NCBI GenBank assembly: GCA_020072585.1
Contig: JAIQGL010000005.1
Coordinates: 124,001 to 188,000 of the forward strand
From: Terriglobia bacterium
GTDB taxonomy: Bacteria; Acidobacteriota; Terriglobia; Terriglobales; Acidobacteriaceae
DNA length: 64,000 bases
Direction of reading: 5' to 3'
Positions within the stretch are counted from its first letter, which is position 1. Each line of letters opens with the position of its first letter. Positions 36,878 through 44,808 of the stretch are shown piece by piece. The translations under genes and the position numbers were made by a program. A model generated the notes under the pieces. It made no database searches. It worked only from the letters and a program-made list of their open reading frames with translations, and had not been told where the DNA came from.

Positions 36878-39250
36878 ATGACGCAAGCCGTTCTTGAACC
36901 AGCAGCTTCTGAACCGATAGTTGCAACAGCAGCAGTTCCCACCAAGCCACGTTTGCGGCTCCACTTTGGAATCACCATCTTTACCGGCGCCTTCCTGCTT
37001 TTCCAGGTTCAGCCGATACTGGGCAAATATATTTTGCCGTGGTTCGGCGGTATGTCAGCCGTCTGGACCACATGCATGTTGTTTTTCCAGGTGCTTCTGC
37101 TTGGTGGATACCTGTATTCGCATCTCCTGTCGACCAAGTTGAAGCCGAGGATGCAGGCAACCGTGCATCTCACAATTCTAGGCGCTACTCTGGTTTTGTT
37201 GATCGTGGGCGCCATACTCTGGAAAGCGCCAATTCTGCCTGGGACAAACTGGCGGCCATCTTCTCCTGAAAATCCGATCCCCAACGTGCTCGCGGTACTC
37301 GCGGTTGCTGTTGGTCTTTTGTATCTGGTGTTAAGTTCCACCGGACCGCTGATGCAAAAATGGTTTTCGCAGGCTCACTCCGGTGAATCGCCTTATCGTC
37401 TTTATGCGCTATCAAACATTGGTTCTTTGCTTGGCTTGATCACCTACCCAATCTTTTTTGAACCGCTCTTCGGACTTCGTACACAAGCATGGATCTTTAG
37501 CATCGGCTATCTGGTCTTTTTGGCCGGAGCGATGTTTTGCGCGCTTCGCCTTCGAAATAGTTCCAGTTCAGCGGCTTCCACGGAATCCCCGGAAGCCTTG
37601 TCGACCGAATCGGCCGCGTCAGCGCCTCCTTCTTCCTGGAAACTATCTCTGTGGTTTCTGTTGGCGGCGTTCGCATCAGTCATGCTCCTAGCCACAACCA
37701 ATCTCATTACCCAGGAAGTAGCGGTCATTCCTTTTCTCTGGGTGCTGCCACTCTGCCTGTACCTGGTGAGTCTCATCATCTGTTTTGACAGTCCCAGGTG
37801 GTATCGGCGGGGAGTTTTTCAGACGCTGCTTGCCATCGGACTGCCTTTTGCGGTGCTTGGCTTCTTCAAAACTACGCCCGGTAAGCCAATTCCCTTTCTC
37901 ATTGCAGTCTTCAATATTGTTCTGTTTGCTTGTTGCATGGTGTGCCATGGAGAGCTGGTGCGGCTGAAGCCCAGCCCGTCTCATCTGACCCGCTTTTATC
38001 TGATGGTTTCCGCCGGCGGCGCGGCAGGTGGAGTGTTTGTGGCTTTGATCGCTCCGCAGATATTCAACGGCTATTGGGAGTATCAGATCGGCCTGGTCGG
38101 TTGTGTCTTGCTGGCGATGGTTGTGCTCGCACGGGACAAAGCGTCCTGGTGGTATTGGCCTCGTCCGGCGCTTGGTGCCTTTGTCCTGCTGGGACTGGCG
38201 TTAACCCCGCATATCTACGCTCGTTACATGGGATTCATCAAACCGCCACAGCAGTTGATTGATCTTCGTTATTACTGGCTCTTGGGAATCTTTGCGATAG
38301 CGGTCGGAGTTGTCTTTCTTCGGACACGCGGCCAGGCCACGGTATTCAAAAAGATCAATCTGGCGCAGATTGCCAGTGTCGCCGTCTTGTTGGCACTCGC
38401 GGCAGGGCTCATGAACCGGATTATGGAGACACGTGACGGCCAGCTTCACCGTGACCGTAACTTCTACGGTTCCATGACGGTCTATCAGGTTCCGGCTCCC
38501 GGCCCCGGCAGATTGCTGGTGAATGGCAAGACGGTACACGGTTACCAGCTCACTGTAGATCCAAAAAGACCCACGTTGTTTTTTGGACCTAACAGCGGAT
38601 TAGGACTGTTCATGCGCTCACGTCCTACATGCTTTGGCCCCTGTCAGATGCGATATGGATTGATCGGGATGGGTGCGGGCATGATTGCTGCTTACGGTCG
38701 CCCTGGTGAAGTGATGCGGTACTACGAGATCAATCCAAGGGTCATTGACTATTCCGTCGGCAAAGATCCTTACTTCACCTTCGTACGGGATTCGGCGGCA
38801 AAGGTCGAGGCGCGTATAGGGGATGGACGGCTGTCACTAGAGCGCGAACTGCAGGAAAACGAACCCGGGCAATTTGATGTGCTGCTGGTCGACGCCTTTA
38901 ATGGCGCTTCAATTCCTGTTCACCTTTTGACCCAGGAGGCATTCCAGGTCTATCTGGCACATCTCCGATCACCGCAGTCTGTTCTCATGTTTCATATTTC
39001 AAACCGCGTGCTGGATTTGCGCCGTGTTCTGGTGGCCCTGGCTGAAAAAAACCACCTTTCATATGTGCGTCTGCACAAGGAACCTGCCGCGAATCTTGAG
39101 GAATATAGCGATTGGGTTTTCATGTCGCGGGATCCTGAGGCCCTCAAACTCCCTGCATTCGCTGGTCGAATTGCGCCCATGCCGCCACCCGATCAGGGAA
39201 TTCTCTGGACTGACGATTACAGTAATCTGGTACAGATCCTGAAACATTAG
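36878..39250 (+). CDS. membrane protein fused to spermidine-synthase-like domain, 790 aa
   Basis: The N-terminal ~500 residues hold many hydrophobic helices (e.g. LHFGITIFTGAFLLFQVQ, LWFLLAAFASVMLLATTN, LLGIFAIAVGVVFLRTR), about twelve membrane passes. The C-terminal ~250 residues have the Rossmann fold of spermidine synthases and related aminopropyl- or methyltransferases: GLIGMGAGMIAAYG, MRYYEINPRVIDYS, and DVLLVDAFNGASIPVHLLT. This fused form is common in soil bacteria; its substrate is not established. Family members are sometimes linked to polyamine synthesis, but key substrate residues cannot be judged here. It appears to stand alone. A decayed copy of its last ~90 codons lies at 44347-44619. 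It starts 28 nt after AGGGTCACCCT, without a strong ribosome-binding site. Confidence 0.85.
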   Translation: MTQAVLEPAASEPIVATAAVPTKPRLRLHFGITIFTGAFLLFQVQPILGKYILPWFGGMSAVWTTCMLFFQVLLLGGYLYSHLLSTKLKPRMQATVHLTILGATLVLLIVGAILWKAPILPGTNWRPSSPENPIPNVLAVLAVAVGLLYLVLSSTGPLMQKWFSQAHSGESPYRLYALSNIGSLLGLITYPIFFEPLFGLRTQAWIFSIGYLVFLAGAMFCALRLRNSSSSAASTESPEALSTESAASAPPSSWKLSLWFLLAAFASVMLLATTNLITQEVAVIPFLWVLPLCLYLVSLIICFDSPRWYRRGVFQTLLAIGLPFAVLGFFKTTPGKPIPFLIAVFNIVLFACCMVCHGELVRLKPSPSHLTRFYLMVSAGGAAGGVFVALIAPQIFNGYWEYQIGLVGCVLLAMVVLARDKASWWYWPRPALGAFVLLGLALTPHIYARYMGFIKPPQQLIDLRYYWLLGIFAIAVGVVFLRTRGQATVFKKINLAQIASVAVLLALAAGLMNRIMETRDGQLHRDRNFYGSMTVYQVPAPGPGRLLVNGKTVHGYQLTVDPKRPTLFFGPNSGLGLFMRSRPTCFGPCQMRYGLIGMGAGMIAAYGRPGEVMRYYEINPRVIDYSVGKDPYFTFVRDSAAKVEARIGDGRLSLERELQENEPGQFDVLLVDAFNGASIPVHLLTQEAFQVYLAHLRSPQSVLMFHISNRVLDLRRVLVALAEKNHLSYVRLHKEPAANLEEYSDWVFMSRDPEALKLPAFAGRIAPMPPPDQGILWTDDYSNLVQILKH

Positions 39251-39332
39251 ATTCAATTACCAGGAAAAATCAAAAATTCGGTGTGTGTATCCATTTGCTG
39301 CGAGAAGGTCTCGTGGGTTCCGCGAGAGATGG

Positions 39333-39350
39333 CTCACGCCTTGGCGTGAG
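39333..39350. other. perfect hairpin CTCACGCC/GGCGTGAG
   Basis: An 8-bp perfect stem with a 2-nt centre lies about 80 bp after the spermidine-synthase-like gene. No T run follows, so it is not a standard terminator. It could be a protein-binding palindrome or part of the old mobile-element edge. Confidence 0.35.
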
Positions 39351-39385
39351 GTCGTTCAACTCTCACATAGGCAACCAGCAACACC

Positions 39386-39458
39386 AGGCAGAACCGCAGC
39401 GATTCATCGTCGTCCTGACGTCTGAATGACGCATCAGCTTTATTGCACGCCAAGCGGA
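39386..39458 (-). pseudogene. integrase relic 2 (73 bp of the 3' coding region)
   Basis: This short block matches 14695-14767 of the truncated integrase almost base for base (GATTCATCGTCGTCCTGACG, TCTGAATGACGCATCAGCTT, TTGCACGCCAA). It corresponds to the region around the last catalytic His and Tyr (MRHSDVRTTMNHYGSA). Nothing else of the gene is left. The rest of 39251-39596 has no gene. Confidence 0.8.
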
Positions 39459-39596
39459 CACAATCAAAGTCGTGTCCACTTAGTGAACATGGAGGTGGTC
39501 TGCGACTATGTCCAGACGGCCAAGACCCGACGCTTACGGAGTTATCGCATTGTAGGCTCGAATCAAAATGCCCAGTACGATTAGTTCGAAGGAGAG

Positions 39597-40130
39597 CTAC
39601 TGCGTAAGGCCGATGCGACGCAACAATTCATTGAAGCGCGGATCGGAATGCAGAGGATCAAACCGTGGCTCGACTTTGACGTTACTCAGAGTGAACGAGT
39701 GCTCCTCATACGCCTTATCCAGCCACGCAAAGGTCTTGTCCTTGTCGCCCAGGCCTGCATAGATCAGGGCCATATCGGTCGCTGGAACATAGTTGTGTTC
39801 AGATAACTTCTGCAACGCAGCGAGTATCGTACGTGCTTCGGCCTTCCTGCCGGACACGGCATAAACGTGACCGAGGCCAGCCATGGCCAGCGCCTTGGGA
39901 GGGCCTTGCGTAAACACGGTGATGGCTGCCTCAAACATGCCCTTTTGCTCATAAGCCGCCGCGAGGAATGCGTAGGGTGGAGGGAAGTTCGCGTCCAATT
40001 CCAGGGTCTTCTGGAATTGATCAATCGCCTGGTCGTAGTCTCGGGAAAAATAAAAGGCCAATCCCCGCTCAAAGTTGATAACGAGTGAAAGTGGCTCCAA
40101 CTCCAACGCTCGTTTCTTTTCTGACACGGC
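39597..40130 (-). pseudogene. C-terminal fragment of a TPR protein
   Basis: About 177 residues with TPR units (GLAFYFSRDYDQAIDQFQKT, LAAAYEQKGMFEAAITVF, MALIYAGLGDKDKTFAWLDK) end in VEPRFDPLHSDPRFNELLRR. That ending is typical of TPR-bearing Ser/Thr kinases or winged-helix regulators of Acidobacteriota. The frame begins abruptly at about 40130 with a repeat already under way (SEKKRALELEPLSLVINFE), exactly where a cupredoxin fragment on the opposite strand starts. The 5' part of the gene was therefore lost at this junction. No start with a ribosome-binding site is visible. Confidence 0.75.
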
Positions 40131-40875
40131 GGCTTTTCAAGTAGGTTGTCCTGGGTTTGCGGCTGGCGGTTTCGGCAGCTTTAATGGCACCACTTGCATC
40201 AGCACTCCCGCTCTGGCCAAGGGGCAAAGCTTTACCATCACTTTTCCCACTGCCGGCAACTTCAAACTCGTCTGTCTGGTTCATGCAAACATGACTGGCG
40301 TAGTGCATGTTCTCGATCTCGTAGAGCCTCTTCCGCATCAGCAGGAACTTTTATGATGATCAGGCGGCCGAGCAGCGCAAAGCGCTTCTCTCCGATGACG
40401 GTCACGATGGCGGACGCCACCACGATTCAGATCACGAACACTCGGACATGAATACCGTCATGGCCGGCGTTGGTGAAGTTACGGCCAACGGCGGAGGCTT
40501 TCAGACTCTGATCGTGGCGCGTTTTATGGAACCAACAAAAGTGATCCATGCGGGTGAAAGCGTTGAATGGACTAATTTTGACCCGTTAGCAAGGCACACT
40601 ATCACTTTCGGTGTCCCGCCTTTGAACCCTGTTCCGTCCGTCAACGTGACCAAGGACACAGACGGAGCTTTGCACGGCATAGTCAATTTGAATGCTGACA
40701 ACGTCCACTCCGGGGTGATTGGCGCGGCGCCGCAAGATCAAGTTTCTCTTCCTGCGCCACCTCCAGGTGTTACGCGATTCCGAGTGACATTTCCCAACCC
40801 CCAGGAGAGTTTCCTTATATCTGCGTGATTCATGGCAATCTGGGCATGAAGGGTAAGGTAATTGTCATCCCATAG
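40131..40875 (+). pseudogene. double cupredoxin (plastocyanin-like), truncated with two frameshifts
   Basis: Domain 1 reads GQSFTITFPTAGNFKLVCLV followed by HANM, giving the Cys-His-Met ligands of a type 1 copper site. A frameshift near 40345-40355 leads into YDDQAAEQRKALLSDD and a His/Asp-rich linker. Domain 2 (VTANGGGFQTLIVARFMEPT, EWTNFDPLARHTITF) follows. A second frameshift in the run of C at about 40798-40803 moves the copper loop (PYICVIHGNLGMKGKV) into another frame, ending at TAG 40873-40875. The 5' end is lost at the junction with the TPR fragment. An intact parent would be a secreted copper electron-transfer protein. Confidence 0.8.
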
Positions 40876-41093
40876 AGTGTGACGGCCAGTGTTTGAGAAA
40901 TGACCGGGTTGATCTGACTGTTAAAGCCCGCACCAATCAACACAAAAAAGATGGGTGCGGGCTTCATTGCACTCGTGGAGCAGAGGTTGGAGAGCACGGA
41001 TCCACCAACACATCTTTCCCGGTTGATGCGACAATGGCTCATCTACTTTACACGTCTGTCGCAAAGCAGCCAGGCTCAAAGCGAGGACACGCC

Positions 41094-42077
41094 ATGAGTA
41101 TGGGTCGGCAGAAAAACAGAGCGATGGGACTAACAGTCTTGTTTCTCTTCGTCGGGTGCAGTTTCGCATTGGCACAACTCAACGAAACGTCCAAGACGCA
41201 GATCGTTCTGCTTGGCACGGGAACTCCCGCGCCGGACCCAGAGCGCTCCGGGCCGTCTACAGCCATCGTTGTCAACGGTACTGCGTATCTCATTGACTTT
41301 GGCGCCGGGGTTGTCAGGCAGGCTGCGGCCGCCCGCAAGAAAGGCGTGCAAGGGCTGGAACCAGCAAACCTCAGGATCGGCTTTATCACTCATCTCCACT
41401 CCGATCACACGCTCGGCTTCCCCGACCTGATCCTCACGCCGTGGGTTGTGGGAAGGAAGGAGCCGCTTGAGGTTTACGGTCCTCCGGGAACTAGCGACAT
41501 GGCAGAGCATATCCTCAAGGCGTACGGGGCTGATATTGATATCAGGACTGGTGTAAAGATCACGACTGGAGCTAGCCAACATTCCAACATTTCAGGATAT
41601 AAAGTGAACGTGCATGAGATTCAACCAGGCGTTGTTTACAAGGACGAAAACGTAACGGTAACGGCCTTTGCCGTGCATCACGGCAAGTGGGCCCATGCCT
41701 ACGGTTATAAGTTCGAGACGCAAGACCGCATCATCGTGATCTCAGGTGATACCAGTCCGGACGCCGCAATCGGGGATAACTGCCACGGATGCGATGTGCA
41801 GATTCATGAAGTTTATACGCAAGCCTCGTTCGACAAGGTCTCTCCGGAATGGAAGCAATACAGGCTGGCGTATCACACATCCTCCAAAGAGCTGGCTGAG
41901 GTTGCCACCAAAGCGAAGCCCGGGTTGTTGATCCTTTATCATCGGGCGAATCCCGGCTGCGATCAAGCGCGCACGGAAGAATGCCGCGAGGCAGGCAGTG
42001 AAGAGCAACTGTTGAAAGAGATTCGTCAGGCCTACAAAGGCAAAGTGGCCGCAGGGCACGATCTCGAAATCTACTGA
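41094..42077 (+). CDS. secreted metallo-beta-lactamase-fold hydrolase, 327 aa
   Basis: I chose ATG 41094 (GAGGA just upstream) over the far longer frame start at 40893, because it gives a proper signal peptide (LTVLFLFVGCSFALAQ). The metal-binding motif HLHSDH is at residues 100-105, with further candidate ligands His (VHHGKWAHAYG), Asp (ISGDTSPD) and His near the end (LILYHR). GTGTPAPDPERSGPS at the start of the mature domain is typical of the RNase Z/arylsulfatase branch of the superfamily. The signal peptide places it outside the cytoplasm, so tRNA processing is unlikely and a secreted esterase, sulfatase or lactonase-type role is more plausible. The substrate is unknown, and the neighbours are unrelated relics. 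Confidence 0.85.
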   Translation: MSMGRQKNRAMGLTVLFLFVGCSFALAQLNETSKTQIVLLGTGTPAPDPERSGPSTAIVVNGTAYLIDFGAGVVRQAAAARKKGVQGLEPANLRIGFITHLHSDHTLGFPDLILTPWVVGRKEPLEVYGPPGTSDMAEHILKAYGADIDIRTGVKITTGASQHSNISGYKVNVHEIQPGVVYKDENVTVTAFAVHHGKWAHAYGYKFETQDRIIVISGDTSPDAAIGDNCHGCDVQIHEVYTQASFDKVSPEWKQYRLAYHTSSKELAEVATKAKPGLLILYHRANPGCDQARTEECREAGSEEQLLKEIRQAYKGKVAAGHDLEIY

Positions 42078-42437
42078 TCCCAGCTGTTGGCGTAGTCGCA
42101 AGCCTCGCGAGCGAAATTGATCTCCACAGCACCACCGCCCAATAAGTCGGTTAACTGCGATGGTAGTCATTCCCGGCGCTTTCGAGATTGCTCCCAAATG
42201 ACGCGCTATTTGGAAGTCTTCCGGCCAGAAGTCCGGTTGGGAGAAGTGTGGTGCTGCCTGAACGTGCCCACGCGCATAATTTCCGCGAAAGCCCGTTTCT
42301 GGCCAGCTTCCGTGTTGCCGCCACACGGGAACTCTTCACTACACGCTGCGGCGTTACTGAGGACCTTATCCCTTTCGTTCCTTCATGTTAAAGTGCCACA
42401 TAACCATATATCTCTAAAGCAGAAAAGTGGAGCGACG

Positions 42438-42839
42438 ATGAGAACGGAATTGCTGCGATTCAACGGCACTGTCGAGCGGGATCCCGCTATCGATGCGTGG
42501 ATGAACGAGCATGCAGGTGAATTGGGAGCCATCGCGCATCAGTGGTTTGAGGTAATGCGTAAATGCGGGGACGAAGTCAGGGAGCTCTTGCATGACGGCT
42601 GTCCGGTTGCATGTCTGGGAGATGCGCCCTTCGGCTACGTTAATGTATTCACTTCGCACGTAAACGTGGGGTTCTTTCACGGCGCAGCACTGCCGGATCC
42701 GGGCCGCTTGTTGCAAGGCACCGGCAAGTTCATGCGCCATGTGAAGGTGAGACCGGGAACGGCCACAAACGCCGCAGCCCTAAGCAGGCTCATCGAGACA
42801 GCGTACTCGGATATAAAGGCGCGCGTCGAAAACGGCTAG
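42438..42839 (+). CDS. DUF1801 (YdhG-like) domain protein, 133 aa
   Basis: ATG 42438 has GTGGAG upstream; the longer frame from 42117 shows no protein-like sequence before it. The product fits the DUF1801 fold: PAIDAWMNEHAGELGAIAHQ at the start, then DGCPVACLGDAPFGYVNVF, a central strand VNVGFFHGAALPDPGRLLQG and the ending FMRHVKVRP. Such small cytosolic proteins are common and poorly understood; some relatives are called iron chaperones. It has no operon partner. Confidence 0.75.
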   Translation: MRTELLRFNGTVERDPAIDAWMNEHAGELGAIAHQWFEVMRKCGDEVRELLHDGCPVACLGDAPFGYVNVFTSHVNVGFFHGAALPDPGRLLQGTGKFMRHVKVRPGTATNAAALSRLIETAYSDIKARVENG

Positions 42840-43217
42840 CTCTGAGAAACGCCTTGAGAAGTCAGCGCGGATGTGAACCGCCAGATTAGTAACGACCTGC
42901 GCCAGTGTTTAATGATTTCGGCCGTGGGGCTTGGAGTGAAAGGTGGTTTCTATGTTGCATGTGCGCACTGATTCAACATGTAATTTATTGTAACTCTTGT
43001 GGCAAACAGGTCGCCCGAAGAGATCATTTGGCCCTCGGTTGTGAGCGTAAGAAGAGTCTTGAGCATCGGAGGAACCGATACTTGGATGTGATGAGTTCGT
43101 CGACTTTAGTTGAGTTTTTGCAATTGCCTAAAATGGAGTAGCTGCGATGGTGCCGCGCGAGATGCAGGTGGCATTGCGGTATTCTTTCTAGCCGCTAAGA
43201 TCTGAGTTAGTTCCTAT
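42840..43217. other. gene-free stretch
   Basis: An open frame at 42905-43141 (78 codons) has no ribosome-binding site and no recognisable pattern, so I do not call it a gene. Nothing else was seen before the hairpin at 43218. Confidence 0.4.
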
Positions 43218-43250
43218 CCGCTGGGGAACGAGAGTTCTCCGGCGGTTTTT
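43218..43250 (+). terminator. rho-independent terminator-like hairpin
   Basis: CCGC-T-GGGGAAC, loop GAGA, GTTCTCC-G-GCGG and then TTTTT form a strong stem with a U-tract. It lies about 120 bp before the secreted protein gene at 43369 and may end a transcript from the left. Confidence 0.7.
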
Positions 43251-43368
43251 ACTTTGTGAGTCAGTCAAGCCACTAAACACATAAACTCTCAAATGCCAAA
43301 ATGGAACTCACTGAGTACTACTAAACTACGTTAAAATCCAATGCCAGCCTACTAAGGAGGGCACAAGG

Positions 43369-44304
43369 ATGAATGCAAGAGTAAGCAAATCATTCAAGTG
43401 GTTAGTTGTTTACACCTCTAGACTGCTGCTTTTCTGCGGCATGGCATGCACTTGTTTCGCACAAAACTTCCCCTATGTAGATCATCCGGGCTCTGGATCG
43501 AGTGGTGGATGGAGCGCGGTTGGAAATGTTACATTCTCAAGTCTCCAGTATGGGGTCGGAGATGCCACTGGCGTAACCTATCAATGTACTCCAGAGCCAA
43601 CTATTCCTGGACTGGGAACACAACCGGCAGGGACAGCAGTATTGCAGGTCCAATCGGATGGATCTGCAAGCTCGATCACTAAAGTGCTGCCTGCTTCAGC
43701 GACGCCGCAAAACACTTCGTACGAAATAGACGTGGCTGTTACTGGCTTTCAGTCTTGCGATCCCAGGGGCTGTGGCCCAAACGGGCCAGCTTATCCAATA
43801 GTGCAAGTCTCTGTCGATGGGGTCCCGCAAATCATAACCCACTACCCTGCTTATCGGTCGTTTGCGGCACAGAGATTCAAGCTAAAACAGATAGCAGTTA
43901 CCGTCACCTCGCTCGTGACTCCCGCGATGTACCATGTGGTCATCAACCCCATCCTCGGAGCATCCTCGCACACGATTACCATCTCAGCTGTGACATCACT
44001 TACTGGAGAAGGTGGGGGAATCCTGTATGTGGGACAAGTTATAGTTTATCCGAGAGCGACTGGAACCACCATACAGGGAGTGTGTGCATATACACAAGAT
44101 GGCATAACCTACACGAACGTGGCTGTCTCAGGCCAAGATATCGAGGGCCTCGCTTCAGCCTGCAACCTTGTCACCCCGCAAACTGGTTGCAATGGCCCGC
44201 GCATAAATCTGAAGCCGGATGTTGTTTACCCGAATGCAGCGGGACAGTTCATCGGTTGCGGCTTGTCAGGAACTGTGCAGTGCGAACTGCTTGATCTAAT
44301 CTGA
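43369..44304 (+). CDS. secreted protein of unknown function, 311 aa
   Basis: AAGGAGGGCACAAGG precedes the ATG, a strong ribosome-binding site. The signal peptide (LVVYTSRLLLFCGMACTCFA, cleavage before QNFP) leads to a beta-rich mature part that starts GSGSSGGWSAVGNVTFSS. It has several Cys residues that could pair (SCDPRGCG, ACNLVTPQTGC, GCGLSGTVQC). I recognise no domain; the pattern suits an extracellular carbohydrate-binding-like or adhesive beta-sandwich protein. Its codon use looks less GC-rich than the 15-35 kb operons. It lies just upstream of the spermidine-synthase relic. Confidence 0.75.
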   Translation: MNARVSKSFKWLVVYTSRLLLFCGMACTCFAQNFPYVDHPGSGSSGGWSAVGNVTFSSLQYGVGDATGVTYQCTPEPTIPGLGTQPAGTAVLQVQSDGSASSITKVLPASATPQNTSYEIDVAVTGFQSCDPRGCGPNGPAYPIVQVSVDGVPQIITHYPAYRSFAAQRFKLKQIAVTVTSLVTPAMYHVVINPILGASSHTITISAVTSLTGEGGGILYVGQVIVYPRATGTTIQGVCAYTQDGITYTNVAVSGQDIEGLASACNLVTPQTGCNGPRINLKPDVVYPNAAGQFIGCGLSGTVQCELLDLI

Positions 44305-44346
44305 GGGCTGAGCGGGCAGTGTACCACTACCTCCGTTCCATTGATT

Positions 44347-44619
44347 CGGTACTGGTCTTTCATATTTCCAACCGCGTGTTGGATCTTAGGCGCGTGCTGG
44401 TGGCGCTGGCCACTCAGAATCACCTTTCCTATGTCCGCCTGCATAAAGAGCTGAGCGGGGACGTTTGAAGAATACAGTGACTGGGTACTGATGTCACGGA
44501 ACCCCGATTCGCTAAAACTGCCGGCGTTCGGAGACCACATTGCGACGATGCCGCCACCAGAGCAGGCGATTCTCTGGACTGACGACTACAGCAACCTGTT
44601 ACAGATCCTGAAATATTAG
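44347..44619 (+). pseudogene. 3' relic of the spermidine-synthase-like gene
   Basis: This block is a diverged copy of 38973-39250. It reads SVLVFHISNRVLDLRRVLVA and YVRLHKEL in one frame. After a one-base shift near 44465 it reads FEEYSDWVLMSRNPDSLKLP and ILWTDDYSNLLQILKY, ending at TAG 44617-44619. Similarity continues some 15 bp past the stop (TTCAATTACCAG), as in the intact copy. Only about a tenth of the parent gene remains. Confidence 0.88.
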
Positions 44620-44808
44620 CTTCAATTACCAGAAACGCCTGCTATGACATAGCTCTGGACAGGCGTATCGTGGTTGGGTGAATGAGATGCTCACCCCTCC
44701 AGTGGAGTGCCTTGACAGATACCCCAAAGCATTCAACATGATTGAGACCACCCGTGAAGCCATCAAAGTTTTCTACAAAGTCGCGCCGTTCTAAATCAGA
44801 GGCATGCT

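Noticed and set aside
40893..41093. N-terminal extension of the MBL-fold gene
   Set aside because: The added 67 residues are not protein-like and would bury the clear signal peptide starting at 41094.
42905..43141. 78-codon open frame on the plus strand
   Set aside because: No ribosome-binding site, no domain, unusual composition; a strong terminator follows but could serve the DUF1801 gene.
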